Assembly: GCA_000750105.3 (NCBI GenBank) | Contig: JPHH03000074.1 | Location: 1-64,000, forward strand | DNA from: Tolypocladium sp. Sup5 PDA-1 | Taxonomy: Eukaryota > Ascomycota > Sordariomycetes > Hypocreales > Ophiocordycipitaceae | Direction of reading: 5' to 3' | DNA length: 64,000 bases | Shown here: piece by piece, positions 11,807 to 22,895 of the stretch | Layout: each line of letters begins with the position of its first letter | Numbering within the stretch: position 1 is the first letter of the stretch | Position numbers and translations under genes: made by a program | The notes under the pieces: generated by a model | Seen by the model: only the letters and a program-made list of their open reading frames with translations | The model's database searches: none | What the model was told of the DNA's origin: nothing

Positions 11807-12162
11807 CGAGAAATTGTTGGATAGAAGGTTGAGGGGTTGTGTAGAAAGCAAATGCCTTCATTCAAGCGATTCCGATCCTAGCTGCCTCTTTCAGATTTAC
11901 TGCGCTCCTGTTAAGGGCCTTGAAGTCATTGGCCTTGTGTACGCCTAATCTGACTGGCTTGGCCTCTGAACTACACCCTCATTCGCTGTCCACTGCGAGG
12001 AGCTCTCTCGCCGCTCGTGAGTTGAATTGACTCCGTATTATGGCGCGCTAACGACAACGGCTATGACTAACCTTGGTATATTCCGTTGGAAGGAAATATC
12101 GCAGATGGTGTTGTACCTTTGTGATTACTGGGCTTGATGGGTCAAGGAGACACTTCAATATG

Positions 12163-12905
12163 GATGACACGGACCTCATTGCTCGTGTATACCCTGTTCT
12201 AGACATCGATAGGCATGCCTTGGAGGCAATCAAGGCCAGTCCACTCTACGTTGCCCTCAGCGCCAGCATCCCAATCAACAGGTTCAGTATGGGCGCCGCG
12301 ACCGACAGCCAACGGAACCACCGGAAGAGAGCAGTGTCTCAGCGTCCCATGACATGCCTTGCATCGAGCTCAGGTTTAGCAACATCCCACGATTCCGTCA
12401 CGGGAGGATCTTCGGCCGCAATCCAAAGAGCGACGTTGTTATACCTTCCAAGAGCGTCAGCAACCACCACTTCGGCCTGACGTTTGATGACAACAGGCGC
12501 CTCATAATGAAGGACTGGGGCTCTCTCTCGGGAACCGAGGTCACATACGACGACGAAGGCAAGGGCAAGCGACGCGGGTACGTCGAGAAAGTCGACCGGT
12601 TCCGCCAGGGCACAGCGACGGCGGAAGATCTCTTCGGTGATCTCGAACTCCCGCAGCGTCCGGACACCGAGCTTCCTACCGGAGCCCACACACCTGGCAA
12701 AGGGGAAATCTACCTGAGGAAGAAGGTCGGCTCAGGAAGCTACGCTATCGTGACTCATTTCTGGAACGTCAGCAACAGGAATGAGTATGCACTGAAGGAG
12801 CCGAAGGAGAAGGCAATTCGACAGAGAACGGTCAATGCGAATGCTTGGCAGAAGGAGGCTCGCATCATGGCTGATCTGTCACACGTTCGTCTACCACATG
12901 TCTAT
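12163..12905 (+). pseudogene. FHA-domain Ser/Thr kinase, 5' part only
   Basis: The clear part begins near 12354. An FHA domain (RIFGRNPKSDVVIPSKSVSN, then HH and LKD-like MKDWGS..GT) reads phosphothreonine peptides. A short linker leads to the kinase N-lobe with the Gly loop GSGSYA and the ATP-site Lys in EYALKEP, ending near DLSH at 12890. This order (FHA then kinase) is that of Rad53/Cds1-like checkpoint kinases. A possible N-terminal exon, MDDTDLIARVYPVLDIDRHA (from 12163), is in another frame. The catalytic loop and C-lobe are absent, because after about 12900 the sequence flips orientation (see 12905-13084). The gene is non-functional. Confidence 0.7.
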
Positions 12906-13084
12906 CTACATTGTTCCCGTGCAGGTATTTCAAGGCTGACAAGCATTGACGGAGAATCGACACGCACTCGACAGCTGATATGTTCTCATGGTCCTCCAAA
13001 GATCCTCCTGGAACATACACACACGGCGTACAATTGTGTGTGTGTATGTTCCAGGAGGATCTTTGGAGGACCATGAAAACATAT
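12905..13084 (-). pseudogene. Inverted kinase segment bounded by a fold-back repeat
   Basis: On the minus strand 13050-12905 encodes VPGGSLEDHENISAVECVSI followed by LRQCLSALKYLHG. This is the hinge-to-alphaE part of the same kinase whose N-lobe lies on the plus strand just to the left. The first part (VPGGSLEDHENIS) is also present on the plus strand at 13042-13084, so the sequence is a partial inverted duplication. The protein-coding order has been folded back on itself, a signature of a rearrangement and not of simple point decay. Confidence 0.7.
12978..13084. repeat. 47-bp near-perfect inverted repeat (hairpin)
   Basis: The left arm 12978-13024 and the right arm about 13038-13084 are reverse complements with one mismatch (c/t) over about 47 bp. 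They are separated by only about 13 bp. Each arm contains tcctccaaagatcctcctgg or its complement. The arms are coding sequence of the kinase, so the palindrome arose by inverted duplication. Confidence 0.9.
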
Positions 13085-13874
13085 CAGGCCAACGCCTTGG
13101 GCCCATGAACTCTCAGACTAGTTCCGAGGATAAGAAGAAGGTCCGGGTTTGCCGCTGTGTCCTCATTGATGAACCTTGCGATGAATTCTCCCTGAGGGTG
13201 CTGTTCATTCAACAACACAATTTCCGGTTCACCTACGGCGATAGTCCGCTTTCCTTTGTCCACTCTGGCCTGGCACAGAGCGATGCAAGCCGGGCAAGAG
13301 AGCTCGCGCCCTGCCATGATCCTTGCCTCGTATTCACTCCAGTCGAAGACTCCAGAGCAGAGAGGGCATCGCAGGTGACGGAGAGAACCATGGAGTGGGA
13401 CACAGTCTGCATTCGCGTCATCAACAGTCGTCAAGAGGCCCGCTTTGTCTTCGAGCATGTCGATGTTTTGGCTGTAGCACCGAAGAAGTTGGCCTCTGTC
13501 TCGCAAGATCCGGACAAGCCTGTGAGTCTTCGTCGTTTCTGCTGCGGTTGCTCTTTGGCGAAGTGCCAAAGCGGCCTTGAGCAGATCGCGTCGCCTTCTC
13601 GGCTCTCGCAAGGCACCGTCGCAGAACACGTTCTCCTTGGAGTACAAGCCCCCCTTAGATCGAAAGTCCTACACCAGTTAGCGAGGCACAGATATGCTGG
13701 AATAGGGTCACAAACCGGAATGCCTGCTGCAGTGCTGACTCCAGCCCCTATCACCACCACGGCTCTCTTCGCCAAGCTGAGAGCGCTCGCGACGTCTTTC
13801 AAGTCATCATGTGAATCGCGCCCCACGTGAATCATCGCCTTCGTTGCCATGGCGCTCGTTTGCGGTGCGGGCAT
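13084..13874 (-). pseudogene. Sirtuin (Hst3/Hst4-like NAD-dependent deacetylase), 3'-truncated
   Basis: Exon 1 (13874-13716) encodes the NAD-binding GAGVSTAAGIP. A 47-nt GT-AG intron (13669-13715) joins it in phase to DFRSKGGLYS. Exon 2 then carries SQNIDMLE, the catalytic His in HGSLRH, the zinc ligands in LRCPLC and LSCPAC, and GTSLRVHGPKAL. These are all sirtuin class I landmarks, and the EDKAGL and ARVDKGKR inserts fit the Hst3/Hst4 branch, which removes H3K56 acetyl. The frame hits TGA at 13084-13086 exactly where the kinase palindrome begins, so the C-terminal Rossmann segment is lost to the rearrangement. Everything upstream is intact, so a truncated transcript may still be made. Confidence 0.8.
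13669..13715 (-). other. Intron in the sirtuin gene
   Basis: The donor gtttgt and acceptor gtgtag on the minus strand are 47 nt apart. Removal joins GIP to DFR, restoring the invariant GIPDFRS motif. Confidence 0.8.
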
Positions 13875-14319
13875 TGCGCTGTTCTGCGGCGAACCTGGAG
13901 CTGACCGAATAAGAGCGGAGAAAGGCGAAGAGTAAAGAGAAGAAAGATGAAGAGCAAGAATCGCGGGGACCAGTCGTGGGTTATATACTCACGTCCGCGG
14001 TCACATGCCACCTCGAGCCAACGGTGAGGTGAAGGGCGAATCAGGAGGACAAGCAGGACGAACATGATGCTGCAGGAAGACGGTGGAGGCCAGGGGGCAA
14101 AGCGCCCAACCAGATGAGCACGCTCTATCGCATTTTCCGACGATGAACAAGGGACACCTGTGCCTTGCCCCATGGTCAGCAAACACCGTAACAAGCCAGG
14201 AATAGATGCTCGTCAATAAAGTGCTGCAACCCAACATTAAGCTGGGTTGGCCGCCCATTTCGCAAACAGCAAAATGATGCTGCAGACAAAGACGGCAAGA
14301 CCTCGAGAATTGCGTCAAT

Positions 14320-14670
14320 CTATGGTTTCTTTGACGGAGACTGTGACTTGGTGCGTTTGATTGGGGGTCTGAAATCGAGTGACAATTCGTCTGCGGATGT
14401 GTCGGACTCGGACTCGTAGGAGGGGGCATTGTCGAAACCGGGCTTCAGGATCGTTTCCTGGCTGGTGACAATTGTTTCGCCAGTCGACTCATCGGTCGCG
14501 AAGCTCAATCCCAGACCATCACCTTGGGGAGACGCAGTGGCCTCGGTTTCGGCTACTCTCTGGCTCCTCAGGGCTCGACATTTGTTGGCAATTGGCTTCC
14601 CTAGGTGGAGGTAAAAATCGAGCAACACGCTTCGCTGGAGTGACCGACGACGGTTTGCAGAACAATGCAA
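14320..14670 (-). pseudogene. Fragment of an unknown Ser/Asp-rich protein
   Basis: The 116-codon frame is polar and disordered, with ESDTSADELSLDF and a basic Ser-rich end PPIKRTKSQSPSKKP before the stop. It looks like the C-terminal tail of a nuclear protein. Its 5' side runs into the ankyrin remnant of the next gene, so the true start is unknown. No family is recognised. Confidence 0.3.
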
Positions 14671-16801
14671 AGGACAGATCGCCTCTCACGAGTCAGCCCA
14701 CTCGTTTCCTCCACATCAAACTCTGCCAGACTGAAGGAAGAGCTCGACAACCCGGTCGTGTTGATTGATCACGGCCCGAAAAAGCGGTGAATGGTTCTTA
14801 TAGTCCGCCTTGGTGACTTGGACACTGTCTATGCCCAGGAGGAAGTTGAGCTAGAATGCATTCCCTGCCCGCTGCTTAGGGTCCAGCAAGAAGTCGCGGA
14901 AAGACAGATGCAGCAGCCTCACTGGTGCCTCTGCCGACGACGGGACGCTGAGGACGGAGTGCAGCATATCCAACCTGCCTTCAACGTCATCTCTGGGAAC
15001 GTCGAGAATCCGCGCCAGTGCAGATGTTGATAAGGGGCTTGCGAGGATAACAATAGAGCCGATAATGTTTCGAAATTCTTGAAGGATTTCGTCTCGTTGG
15101 TCGGCCGATGACTCCACAATCAGGTTGTCCAGGACGGGCAGGTATGTTGTACCCAGTTGTGATACCTGGCCCCCTGCTCGACGAAGTAGAACCTTCTTCA
15201 GCTGTTTGTCGGGTGTTCCAATTATTCGATCAGCAATGAAGCGGCATACGGTGGCGGCGAAGATAAAGAGCGGGATTGCCATCTCCACTAGTGTCTGGAT
15301 AGTGGACCGGCCCGGCCAGCCTCCGCCGAGCTGTCGGTCTTCCGGGACCGAAGTATTATATTCGTCTCGAATTCTCGCCAGCTCGTGCTCCAGAAAGGCG
15401 GATATATCACGTTCGACCACGGGCTCCGGTATCTTGTGGAGTATAAAGTCCCGATACTTGCCCTTGCTGGCATTGAACCCGAGACGAATTGGCAGTTCCG
15501 GTCGGCTGGTCAGAAAGACTTTCAGCTGTACAGACTGCAGCGTCCTAGCGCGAGAGAAGAGATGGATCATAAGTTTGATATCGTCCTCTGGCTCGCACTC
15601 GTCTAATGCATCTACAATAATGACAATTGGCTCTATTCTCCGCGAATCTGGCGCAATCATCGATATTGTATCCCAAATCAACCTGTCGAACTGCTCTCGC
15701 GCAGCCTTTCGCAGGATCGTGGGGTCGCTATCGATGGCATCCTTGACATGGCGAGCGATGGCGGGTTCTCTTCTCGTTAGATCGGCCGCAATTGTCGAAA
15801 AGAACTTGGACATGCTCCCTCGATCGGTCTCGCCCCTTTTGAAGAAGAAGCTGGCACCGAGGCGGCTTTGCCCAGCGAAAGACTGGGCGACAGTACGAGA
15901 TATGGTAGACTTCCCAGCCCCCGCCATACCGTTGAGCCAGAAGACTGCCTCAGCGTCGGGTTCGACAGCCCATGCTGATATTTGTTGAAGGAGCTCGACT
16001 CGGGTATTTGGTAGACATCTCGGGTTGTGCTCTTCAGCGCGAGAATCGAACGAGGCCCCGGCTGCGACCTCGCCCTCGAGCCGCGCAAGTACAGCCTTCT
16101 GGTCGATATCGAGCAGGGCAGTACTAACCGCAGGCGAATTAGCTCATATAACTGGAGGCAAGTGAAGACTACACAGTACGTCTGGCCAACCTATAGACTC
16201 ACCGTACGTCTTGTACTTCGTTTTTTACATCGGTTGTGATGGATTGGATGTTCTTTACGTCCTTACTAACTTGATATATCATTAGAAGCTCTCATAACTT
16301 AGTGCAGAGGTTCTAGTATGACTGACCTCTAGAAAGAAGCTCGCTGATCCTCTCCTGGGCTTCGACCTTGTTCGGAAGAATCTGATAGAAAGGGTCTTTC
16401 GTATATGCGGCCGCCGCCATTGCTACATACCCTTGCCACTCTTTGTTCTTGTGGGTGTCAGAGTAGTCGCATATGCCTCGAACAACTAGACAAGGGAAAT
16501 AGTTCACTAATCCTGCGACCTCCATTTCAAAACACAAAACATCCCTTGTCGCCGCCAATGTATCCCGAACCGACGCGTCCTTCATCAACGTATTCGCTGA
16601 GGCAATCCGGCCGTAGTGAATAGCAGGATTGTCCTCGTCTTCGGTACGTTCGGGTCGCCGTATCATGCTCGACGGGTCGTCACTACAGACTGCCACACAT
16701 CTTGATTCATTGTTTGGAGAGTGCGTGACTCCGCTTTGATACAGCTTATCGGTACTTGGGTCCGGCCGCTGGTACTTATTCCGTATTCCATTTTGACGCA
16801 T
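14670..16801 (-). pseudogene. NLR-like gene: PNP_UDP - NACHT - ankyrin, decayed
   Basis: This is a fungal NLR-like signalling ATPase. Its N-terminal nucleoside-phosphorylase-like domain survives from its middle onward (16801-16326), including LCFEMEVAGLVNYFPC and VRGICDYSDTHKNKEWQGY. A helical linker, IQSITTDVKNEVQ, follows near 16220-16265. Next comes a NACHT domain in one long frame (to 14851) with Walker A GMAGAGKST near 15920, Walker B IVIIVDALDECE near 15600, and FLTSRPELPIR. After a TAG at 14851 the frame continues into an ankyrin-like unit, DYKNHSPLFRAVINQHDRVV. The first half of the PNP_UDP domain is missing and a solo LTR lies just upstream. Such proteins are linked to incompatibility and defence in fungi. 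Confidence 0.75.
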
Positions 16802-16877
16802 ATGCTAAGTTATGTGTTTTAGGACGGGGAGTGTTCTAGAATATATGTGCGAGAACGCAGCGTCGCCTGGAGCACAT

Positions 16878-17088
16878 GACATTGTCAACCGTCAGGATGC
16901 AGTCAGAATCATAGAATAAAGAGAGCTTGATTTCTATCTAATTGAACAAGAAATAACAGTCATTATATACATAAGAAAAGGGAGGCCTCCGGGAGTGAGG
17001 CTCTTGGCGATGTCGTAAGCTTGAGACGCAAGCTTGAGGTTATACGAGGCCTTGGCCCGCCTTGGCCTTGATTAGCGTTAACAGACAT
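16878..17088 (+). mobile_element. Solo LTR, copy 1, with 5-bp target duplication
   Basis: The LTR (16883-17083, 201 bp) starts TGTCAACC and ends GCGTTAACA, an imperfect terminal inversion typical of LTRs. It is flanked by the identical pentamer gacat at 16878-16882 and 17084-17088. No internal region is present, so it arose by LTR-LTR recombination. Copies 2 (19418-19616) and 3 (39938-40166) belong to the same family. Confidence 0.9.
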
Positions 17089-18425
17089 GCCCATGCATAT
17101 TACATTCTGGTACAGGATCTATACTAGTATATTGAGAACACTAGGCGACTTATCATAGGACGGATTTCGTACTAGTACGCCACATGCTCTAGTGCATCGT
17201 GAATACTAGTATATATATAGTCCTAGCGTATTTTATAAGCTAGAATGCTCCCTATCCTAGATAAAATAACCCAGTTCTAATTCTATATAGGTGCGTTTGT
17301 TTAGGTATAGTACGTAATTTGAGCTTATCCACGCATCTGCTCTTAGCTAGACGCGACCCAGGGGCATGTGTACGCACCCGAGCCCTTGCTCTGTATCGGT
17401 GCAGGGCCCGACCTCGCGGGTGAGCGACCGGAGCATAGTGATAGAGCAACCGGCATTTAACGTAGTCAGGGTCACCTAGCAGTGGCATTCGTAACCTCTC
17501 TCACTACAATCTAAGATATGTTTCCGTGGGAAAACGCTCGTATAGCTAGCTAGTGGCCTGGCTGGTCTCGGTTCGCCTGGCAATGCCATGCTGATAACCG
17601 GGAAAGGTATAAGGTTAGGTAGGGTGACGCTAGGGCGACCACTTCCCTATTGGCTCTCTTGCGCGGGTCTATCCGGCATTCACCGCCACGCCCTGCGCGG
17701 CACGGCAGCCCGAGTTGTCGCTATAAGTGCCTCTACACGGCTCGGCTCCTATAGGTATTAAAGTCCCTAACTTCACTCTTCACAGCGGCAATTGTAAAGT
17801 AGTTTGTTTAATGAATGAGTTCGGTTTGCCGAACTGGGAACCTCGTAAGCCGTGGTCATAGATAGGGCGCATTCCTCCATTCCTATGTCGGTAAACTACC
17901 GACCACCGACCGTCCATCCGGCCATCGTATTAAGCGATATCATACCACCGGCATCTCATCCGGTCAGATATCTCGTATTTATATGCTCGGCTACATCTCA
18001 CTGCATGTGCCTGGCCTGACAATGGAGACTTGACTCGGCACTCGGCCTGGACGGCAGGGGCCCAAGGCCCCTGCTATTAATACCAGTCTCCGCTGGGCCA
18101 CTTGCCCCGAAGACCTCGTATTTCCTAGATTGCTATGGAGTAGTCTAACTTTGCAGCCAGCGTCGATGGGTCATGACTTTATGTTGTGCAACTTGTGGCT
18201 GATCACTGATCAGTGATGTCTTGCCCGTATACGAAGTCTTATTTATTCGGCACTCCCACCGTTCCCACTCCCCTCGAGTCTTGTCTGCTCTGTTTTGAAC
18301 ACGCACACATAGACTTCTCCAGTCAACAACAGCCCGTCACTCGCCTACAGACTCCCGCTGTTATATCCATTTTTGTTTTGACACAACACTTACACTCCCA
18401 AGTCTAACAACCCTCCGTCCGTCAC
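17089..18425. other. Intergenic and promoter region, no gene seen
   Basis: Around 17100-17260 the DNA is rich in actagtatata words. The remainder has short frames without motifs. From about 18240 to 18426 it is C/T-rich and ends cgtccgtcaccATG, which is a normal 5' leader for the gene at 18427. A perfect hairpin lies at 18054-18074. Confidence 0.5.
18054..18074. repeat. Perfect 9-bp GC hairpin
   Basis: gcaggggcc and ggcccctgc are exact reverse complements around a 3-base caa loop. It lies far from any recognised gene end, so its role is unknown. Confidence 0.7.
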
Positions 18426-18426
18426 C

Positions 18427-18768
18427 ATGAAGTACGCTTACACCGCCGCCGCTCTCGTGAGCTTCGTCCTCGCCGCGCCTGCGCTCGCAGACGACTGCTC
18501 CAAGGCCTGCACGGATGCGAAAAACACGTGCCTGGTCAAGCCCGACTCCAACAAGTCGACCTGCGCGGCTGAGTACGCCGGCTGCCTGGGATTCAACCCG
18601 TACGAGACGCAGCCATACGTCGAGCCGACGGCCTGCTCCAAGGGCAACGCAAAGCCCACTGGCATGCCTACCGCCACGGGCACCAACCCCCCTGTTGTCA
18701 TCGCTGGTGGTGTCAACCTCAAGCCCGCCATGGCTCTGCTCGCACTCGGCGCGGCAGCTCTCCTGTAA
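18427..18768 (+). CDS. Small secreted, probably GPI-anchored Cys protein
   Basis: This 113-residue protein is intact, with a strong start context (caccATG). Residues 1-21 form a signal peptide ending PALA. The mature part has six cysteines, beginning DDCSKACTDAKNTC, and one likely N-glycosylation site (NKST). A Thr/Pro-rich stretch, KPTGMPTATGTNPP, follows, and the protein ends in a hydrophobic tail, PAMALLALGAAALL, with no basic end. That layout predicts a GPI-anchored cell-surface protein. Codon use is GC-rich at third positions, unlike the RIP-damaged surroundings. Solo LTRs sit on both sides (16.9 and 19.4 kb), yet the frame is undamaged, which suggests it is expressed. The exact function is unknown. 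Confidence 0.85.
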   Translation: MKYAYTAAALVSFVLAAPALADDCSKACTDAKNTCLVKPDSNKSTCAAEYAGCLGFNPYETQPYVEPTACSKGNAKPTGMPTATGTNPPVVIAGGVNLKPAMALLALGAAALL

Positions 18769-19412
18769 AGTGGCTTGGTCATTATAGAGGAAGAAAGGTT
18801 TCTCGATCGAATTTCATTCATGCTGGGCTAGGTAGTCATTTTGTCAGTCATTTCTCGGTAGTGTATCTCTAATGACGGTGGGAAAATTGACTTGGGCTGG
18901 GAGTGCTCCCTGAATCTTGAATTCTAGATCTGTGTGCCAATATCAATAACAAACTTTATCCTTGAGCTTACGTTGAGCAAGAGCAATCTGCCCGGGGGAT
19001 TCCACTGAACAGACGGCGAGTTACTGTCGTCTCCACTTGACTTCTATTGTGCCCTATTGTCTCGCAGTGATACAAACGGCAACGATGGGGTGGAAAGAGG
19101 CCTCGTCTTGGAAACGTGTCTTGCCTCGTCGTAGGGTACCATGCGAGCTTTGCCTGAGCTGGCGGTCACCCTTGGTTTGGCCAGAGTGGAGGCATGGTTG
19201 AGGAAGACGAAGGCACGGTTGAGGAAGACGGAGGCCATGGCGAAAGCTTGTATATTGATGGCGACTGCATGAAGGGCGCATGCCACTCGAGATGTCATTC
19301 TGACTAGGTCGATAGCCTCCGCCAAATGGAACCTTATGTCGTGTCGATTCCATGAGAGTTTCGACCGGCCATTGGCTGTTAGGCTCGTCCTGCCCAAGGA
19401 TGCAAACCACTC
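18769..19412. other. 3' flank and intergenic DNA, no gene seen
   Basis: Frames at 19044-19439 on the minus strand are antisense-type open stretches containing a duplicated phrase, RAFVFLNHA/FLNRAFVFLN. This comes from a 24-bp direct repeat (aggaagacgaaggcacggttg near 19200). No recognised gene is present. Confidence 0.4.
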
Positions 19413-19621
19413 AATTCTGTCAACGCCAATCAAGGCCAAGGAGGGCCAAGGCCTCGTACAGCCTCAAGCTTGCGTCTCAAGCTTACGACATCGCCAAGAA
19501 CCTCACTCCCGGAGACCTTCCCTTTCTTATGTATATAATGATTGTCATTTCTCGTTCAATTAGAAAAATCAAGCTCTCTTCATTCTATGATTCTGACTGC
19601 ATCCTAACGGTTGACAAATTC
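19413..19621 (-). mobile_element. Solo LTR, copy 2, with 5-bp target duplication
   Basis: The LTR (19418-19616, 199 bp) is in the opposite orientation to copy 1, beginning TGTCAACGCC and ending ACGGTTGACA on the plus strand. Its flanks are both aattc (19413-19417 and 19617-19621). Identity to copy 1 is high, with transitions the main differences. Confidence 0.9.
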
Positions 19622-19747
19622 AATCAACTGAATACCTCAGTGGCGTTGAGTTGACCTGATCAACGATGCTCTCCAGTGGAGTTGATCAATTGCGCGTCGA
19701 ATTGAGTTGAATGGACACTGGTTGAAGTACGTTGACTTCAAACCGGG

Positions 19748-21740
19748 CTATTTCCACCCTCGCTCTTGGGCCGCCTTGTCTTCACACCCCATTGCTACCC
19801 ATGACATTTCGTCCGCGTCAACACCACTACTCTGCTCAACAGGAAGAAGCAGCACGTCCAGGTCGTCGATCACCCCAGCCCGTAACCACGACCGCAAGAC
19901 TTGGCACATCCCTATAATATGAGCATCAAGCCGACTTCGCAGAGGCGTCACCATACGCCCTGCCGCTGAAAACAACCTCTCACACTCTGCCGACATCGGC
20001 TGAATCGTAAGGAAGTCCAGCGCCATTCGTGAAAGACGAGGATATCGTCGTCTGCTCTCATGCTAATACGATATTGGGTCTCTAACGTCGTTGTCCCCAT
20101 CCTCCCACGACGACTGCCATAATTCGAGCTCGTCGATGTCCTCATCGATGAGGTCAGGCGAAGAAGCTTCCCCCTTCACCACACCGCATCCGGAGACCGT
20201 TCGAGTCCGCCCACAATGCGCTTGGAATGGGTTATAGTACTTCCGCTGCCGCTTCGCGACTGGTTCGTCGGCCACGGGACTTCGTACCATTTGCAGGTGA
20301 CGATATTCCGTCTCCCACACTTCTCGAACCAGCTGCTTCGCCTTCGTAACCCATTCCGTGTTATCCTTCCACTCGTTCTCGAAATATCCCCATCGGAAAA
20401 CCGGGTGCAACGCTAAAGCCGTATAATAGATCGGTGTCTCGTCCAATCCGCTGTAGTACTTATTGAGCTTTCCCGACCCAAATTAATGTTAATCCTGAAG
20501 TGCTCCGGATCGGGTATCTCAGACGCAAGCTGCTTATAGCCCTCGGGGACCTCCAAAAGGAACTCGAATCCCTGGATATCCTCCCATACATTCCCATACG
20601 AGCCAACCCACCCTCTCTTCCGCTTGCGCTGCTGACCGTCGCCTTCTAGAGTCTTGACAGCATCCTCGTAGAACCCCAGAAGCTTGGCCAGGTGTTCGAG
20701 GACGTCCCAGTCATTAGCCGTCAGCTGGTTTTCCTCCAAGCAAATCCGGGGCTCCTTGGCTAACTTCCTAAGATTGCCTGTCCTCCTCGACCTATTATCC
20801 TGCTCCCATTGTTGACGATACTTCCAAATGAGCTGTTCGAGGAATGGGTGAAGAGTGATGGCGCACCTGATCATATATAGTTGGGAAAGCCACCGGGTAT
20901 CGTTGTCAATGATCAAATCGAGTGGCTTCCTCGCTCTGATCCTGGATTCGAAGACATGTCGAATTCGGAACGTTGTATATTCCGCAGCAGATAAGTAAGC
21001 CGGTCTGACCTTCTGACGTCAACTGCCAGGTTGTGCAGCTTTCCGACAGGTCCTTTGCGCCGCCAAAGTGTGTGCTCTGCCTCGGACAAGGCCGCTGCGC
21101 CTGACAACTGCTCCTCGAAAGCCTCAACGTTATGGCCAAAAAGCAGCGCTTTGGCGGAGAGATTTAGAGTATGGCCAAAGCAGCGGCCACGCCTCGTCGA
21201 TCCGACAAACCCAAGCTCGCCACCAATTACCTCCATGGCTCTATCGTTGCTTTCTGCGTTGCCAGTGTGAAGTACCCAATCCTATCCTGGATCCCATAGG
21301 CATCAAGGACGTCAAGTATTTCGGCCGCAATGTTGTGTCCAAAATGGCGCATTCGTAGCTCAGGGACGCCAAGCACCAGCTTGCGCGGCTGGCTGTTCTC
21401 GTCCCTAAAGAAACAGGTAGTCCCATACAGCCTTCTAGCCCCGCAGCTACTACTCCCGCGTCTCTACTTCTACTCGCTGCTGGGTATTTGTGGTTTGTCC
21501 GCCCTCTTGCTTGACTTCCTCACGCTCCGTCGGAACGGCATCTTAGCCCATGGCTTCCCCAGGGCTACAGTCACCCACTCCCGTGGCGCCATTATCGTCA
21601 ATGTAGCATTGCCACGTCCTGTCTTGGTGAAGGCTACTAGCAGATCAATCTCTGGCTTTTCATGCCATCAACCAGCTTCCGGTCTCCCCTTCAGAGTCAT
21701 CCCTTCGTAGTAGCATCCTGGTCTGATGCTCCTCAGTCCT
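19748..21740 (-). mobile_element. hAT transposon relic with decayed transposase
   Basis: Read leftwards, the transposase survives as overlapping frames. Near 21300-21400 it has RDENSQPRKLVLGVPELR and IGYFTL. At 20913-21236 it has the RNase H-like core piece GRCFGHTLNLSAKALLFG, at 20413-20916 the middle with NDTRWLSQLYMI, and at 19748-20026 the hATC block MALDFLTIQPMSAECERLFS with AAGRMVTPLRS. The DTRW motif and the C-terminal dimerisation block are hAT hallmarks. Frame changes between the pieces show it is dead. It is a relative of the 10.9-kb copy, not identical to it. Terminal repeats were not identified, and solo LTR copy 2 sits beyond its 3' side. Confidence 0.8.
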
Positions 21741-22895
21741 CGCGGCGGGCCAAAGACTCAGCGGCACTTTCAATGTTCAAACAAACATGAAGCACACTAG
21801 CGCGTCATAACTAGGCCAAGTTTAGGAACCAATTTCCGAGAGGTTCGATGCAGCGGCTCCTGGGAAGAGTATTACTATTTGCACGCGCTACCCCTATCAC
21901 ACCACCAAAATTCCTTGCGCTCAAGTCCGCAATTAATGGCACACCTGCGCTGCTCTATCGTTGGCATTTCCTGCTCAATCATTGACATTTTCTTAAAAAA
22001 AAATAAGGCTCGAATAGATTATTTAAGGCTAGAAATAGCACTTGGTTAACTTTTCCCGCTCGCTTTCGCGCATTTTGATCCTAAAGGTGGCGATGAAAGT
22101 AGGCGCATGAACTGCGTGGAGTACTTCGATTTGTATGGCATTGTCACTAGTGAAAGAGGTACCAGCAGGGGTAGGGCGTGCAAATAGAGATATGAGCGTG
22201 TGCAAATAGTAATACTCTTAATATTACCAGTCGCTGCAGAGATGAGGAATCAGGCTTTCGCACCAACCACATCCTTTATGGCGCTTACGAGAGCCTGAGG
22301 TCAGAAGAGAATAACGCCGCGTGAGACCAAGTACCATATCAACTCAACGGATTCAGTCACTGCTACGGAGTAGTGAGCTTGGCACAAGGGAGAGCCCCCG
22401 AGCCACACACCGAACCAATAGGGGAGGCTATTCCCGCGATTCCCGGCCCACTCATTAAATATTGCTTTTCATGCGTAAAAGCAAGTCTTCATTGACTTGA
22501 CATTTGCATCTGCTCCACGCGTGGCTGTCTCGGTACTTTGTAGAAATTAAGGCTACTCTGTACTATGCATGCTATTGACATCAGGCGCCACTTCGTATTA
22601 CTTTGTATGCCAGAATAGTTCCACCACTAACACTGGCTCAGACCGCGAGCAGAACACGTCGTGCAGGGTGGCCTGTCACAAGCGACTTCCCGGACGCCAC
22701 CCGGCAGTGACGGTATCTAGGGCAAGGGCGAGCTATAAGTTGAACGTCTCCCGCCGCGATGTGGACGTTTGATATAGTAGATAGGACAGCACCTCAGCCC
22801 AAGACCTTCAATCCGCTGCCCTACTGGCCGAAGAAGACTCTGTAACAAGCAACACAACCGATTCAGCCTATAAGTTCGCTGCACTTATTCACATC
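21741..22895. other. Intergenic, no gene seen
   Basis: No coding motif was recognised. A hairpin of 8-bp arms (ttgctttt...aaaagcaa around catgcgt) lies at about 22464-22486. The last 100 bases probably held the promoter and leader of the dead gene starting at 22896. Confidence 0.45.

Noticed and set aside
15125..15988. A 287-codon plus-strand frame.
   Set aside because: It is antisense to the NACHT domain, which carries clear Walker motifs on the minus strand.
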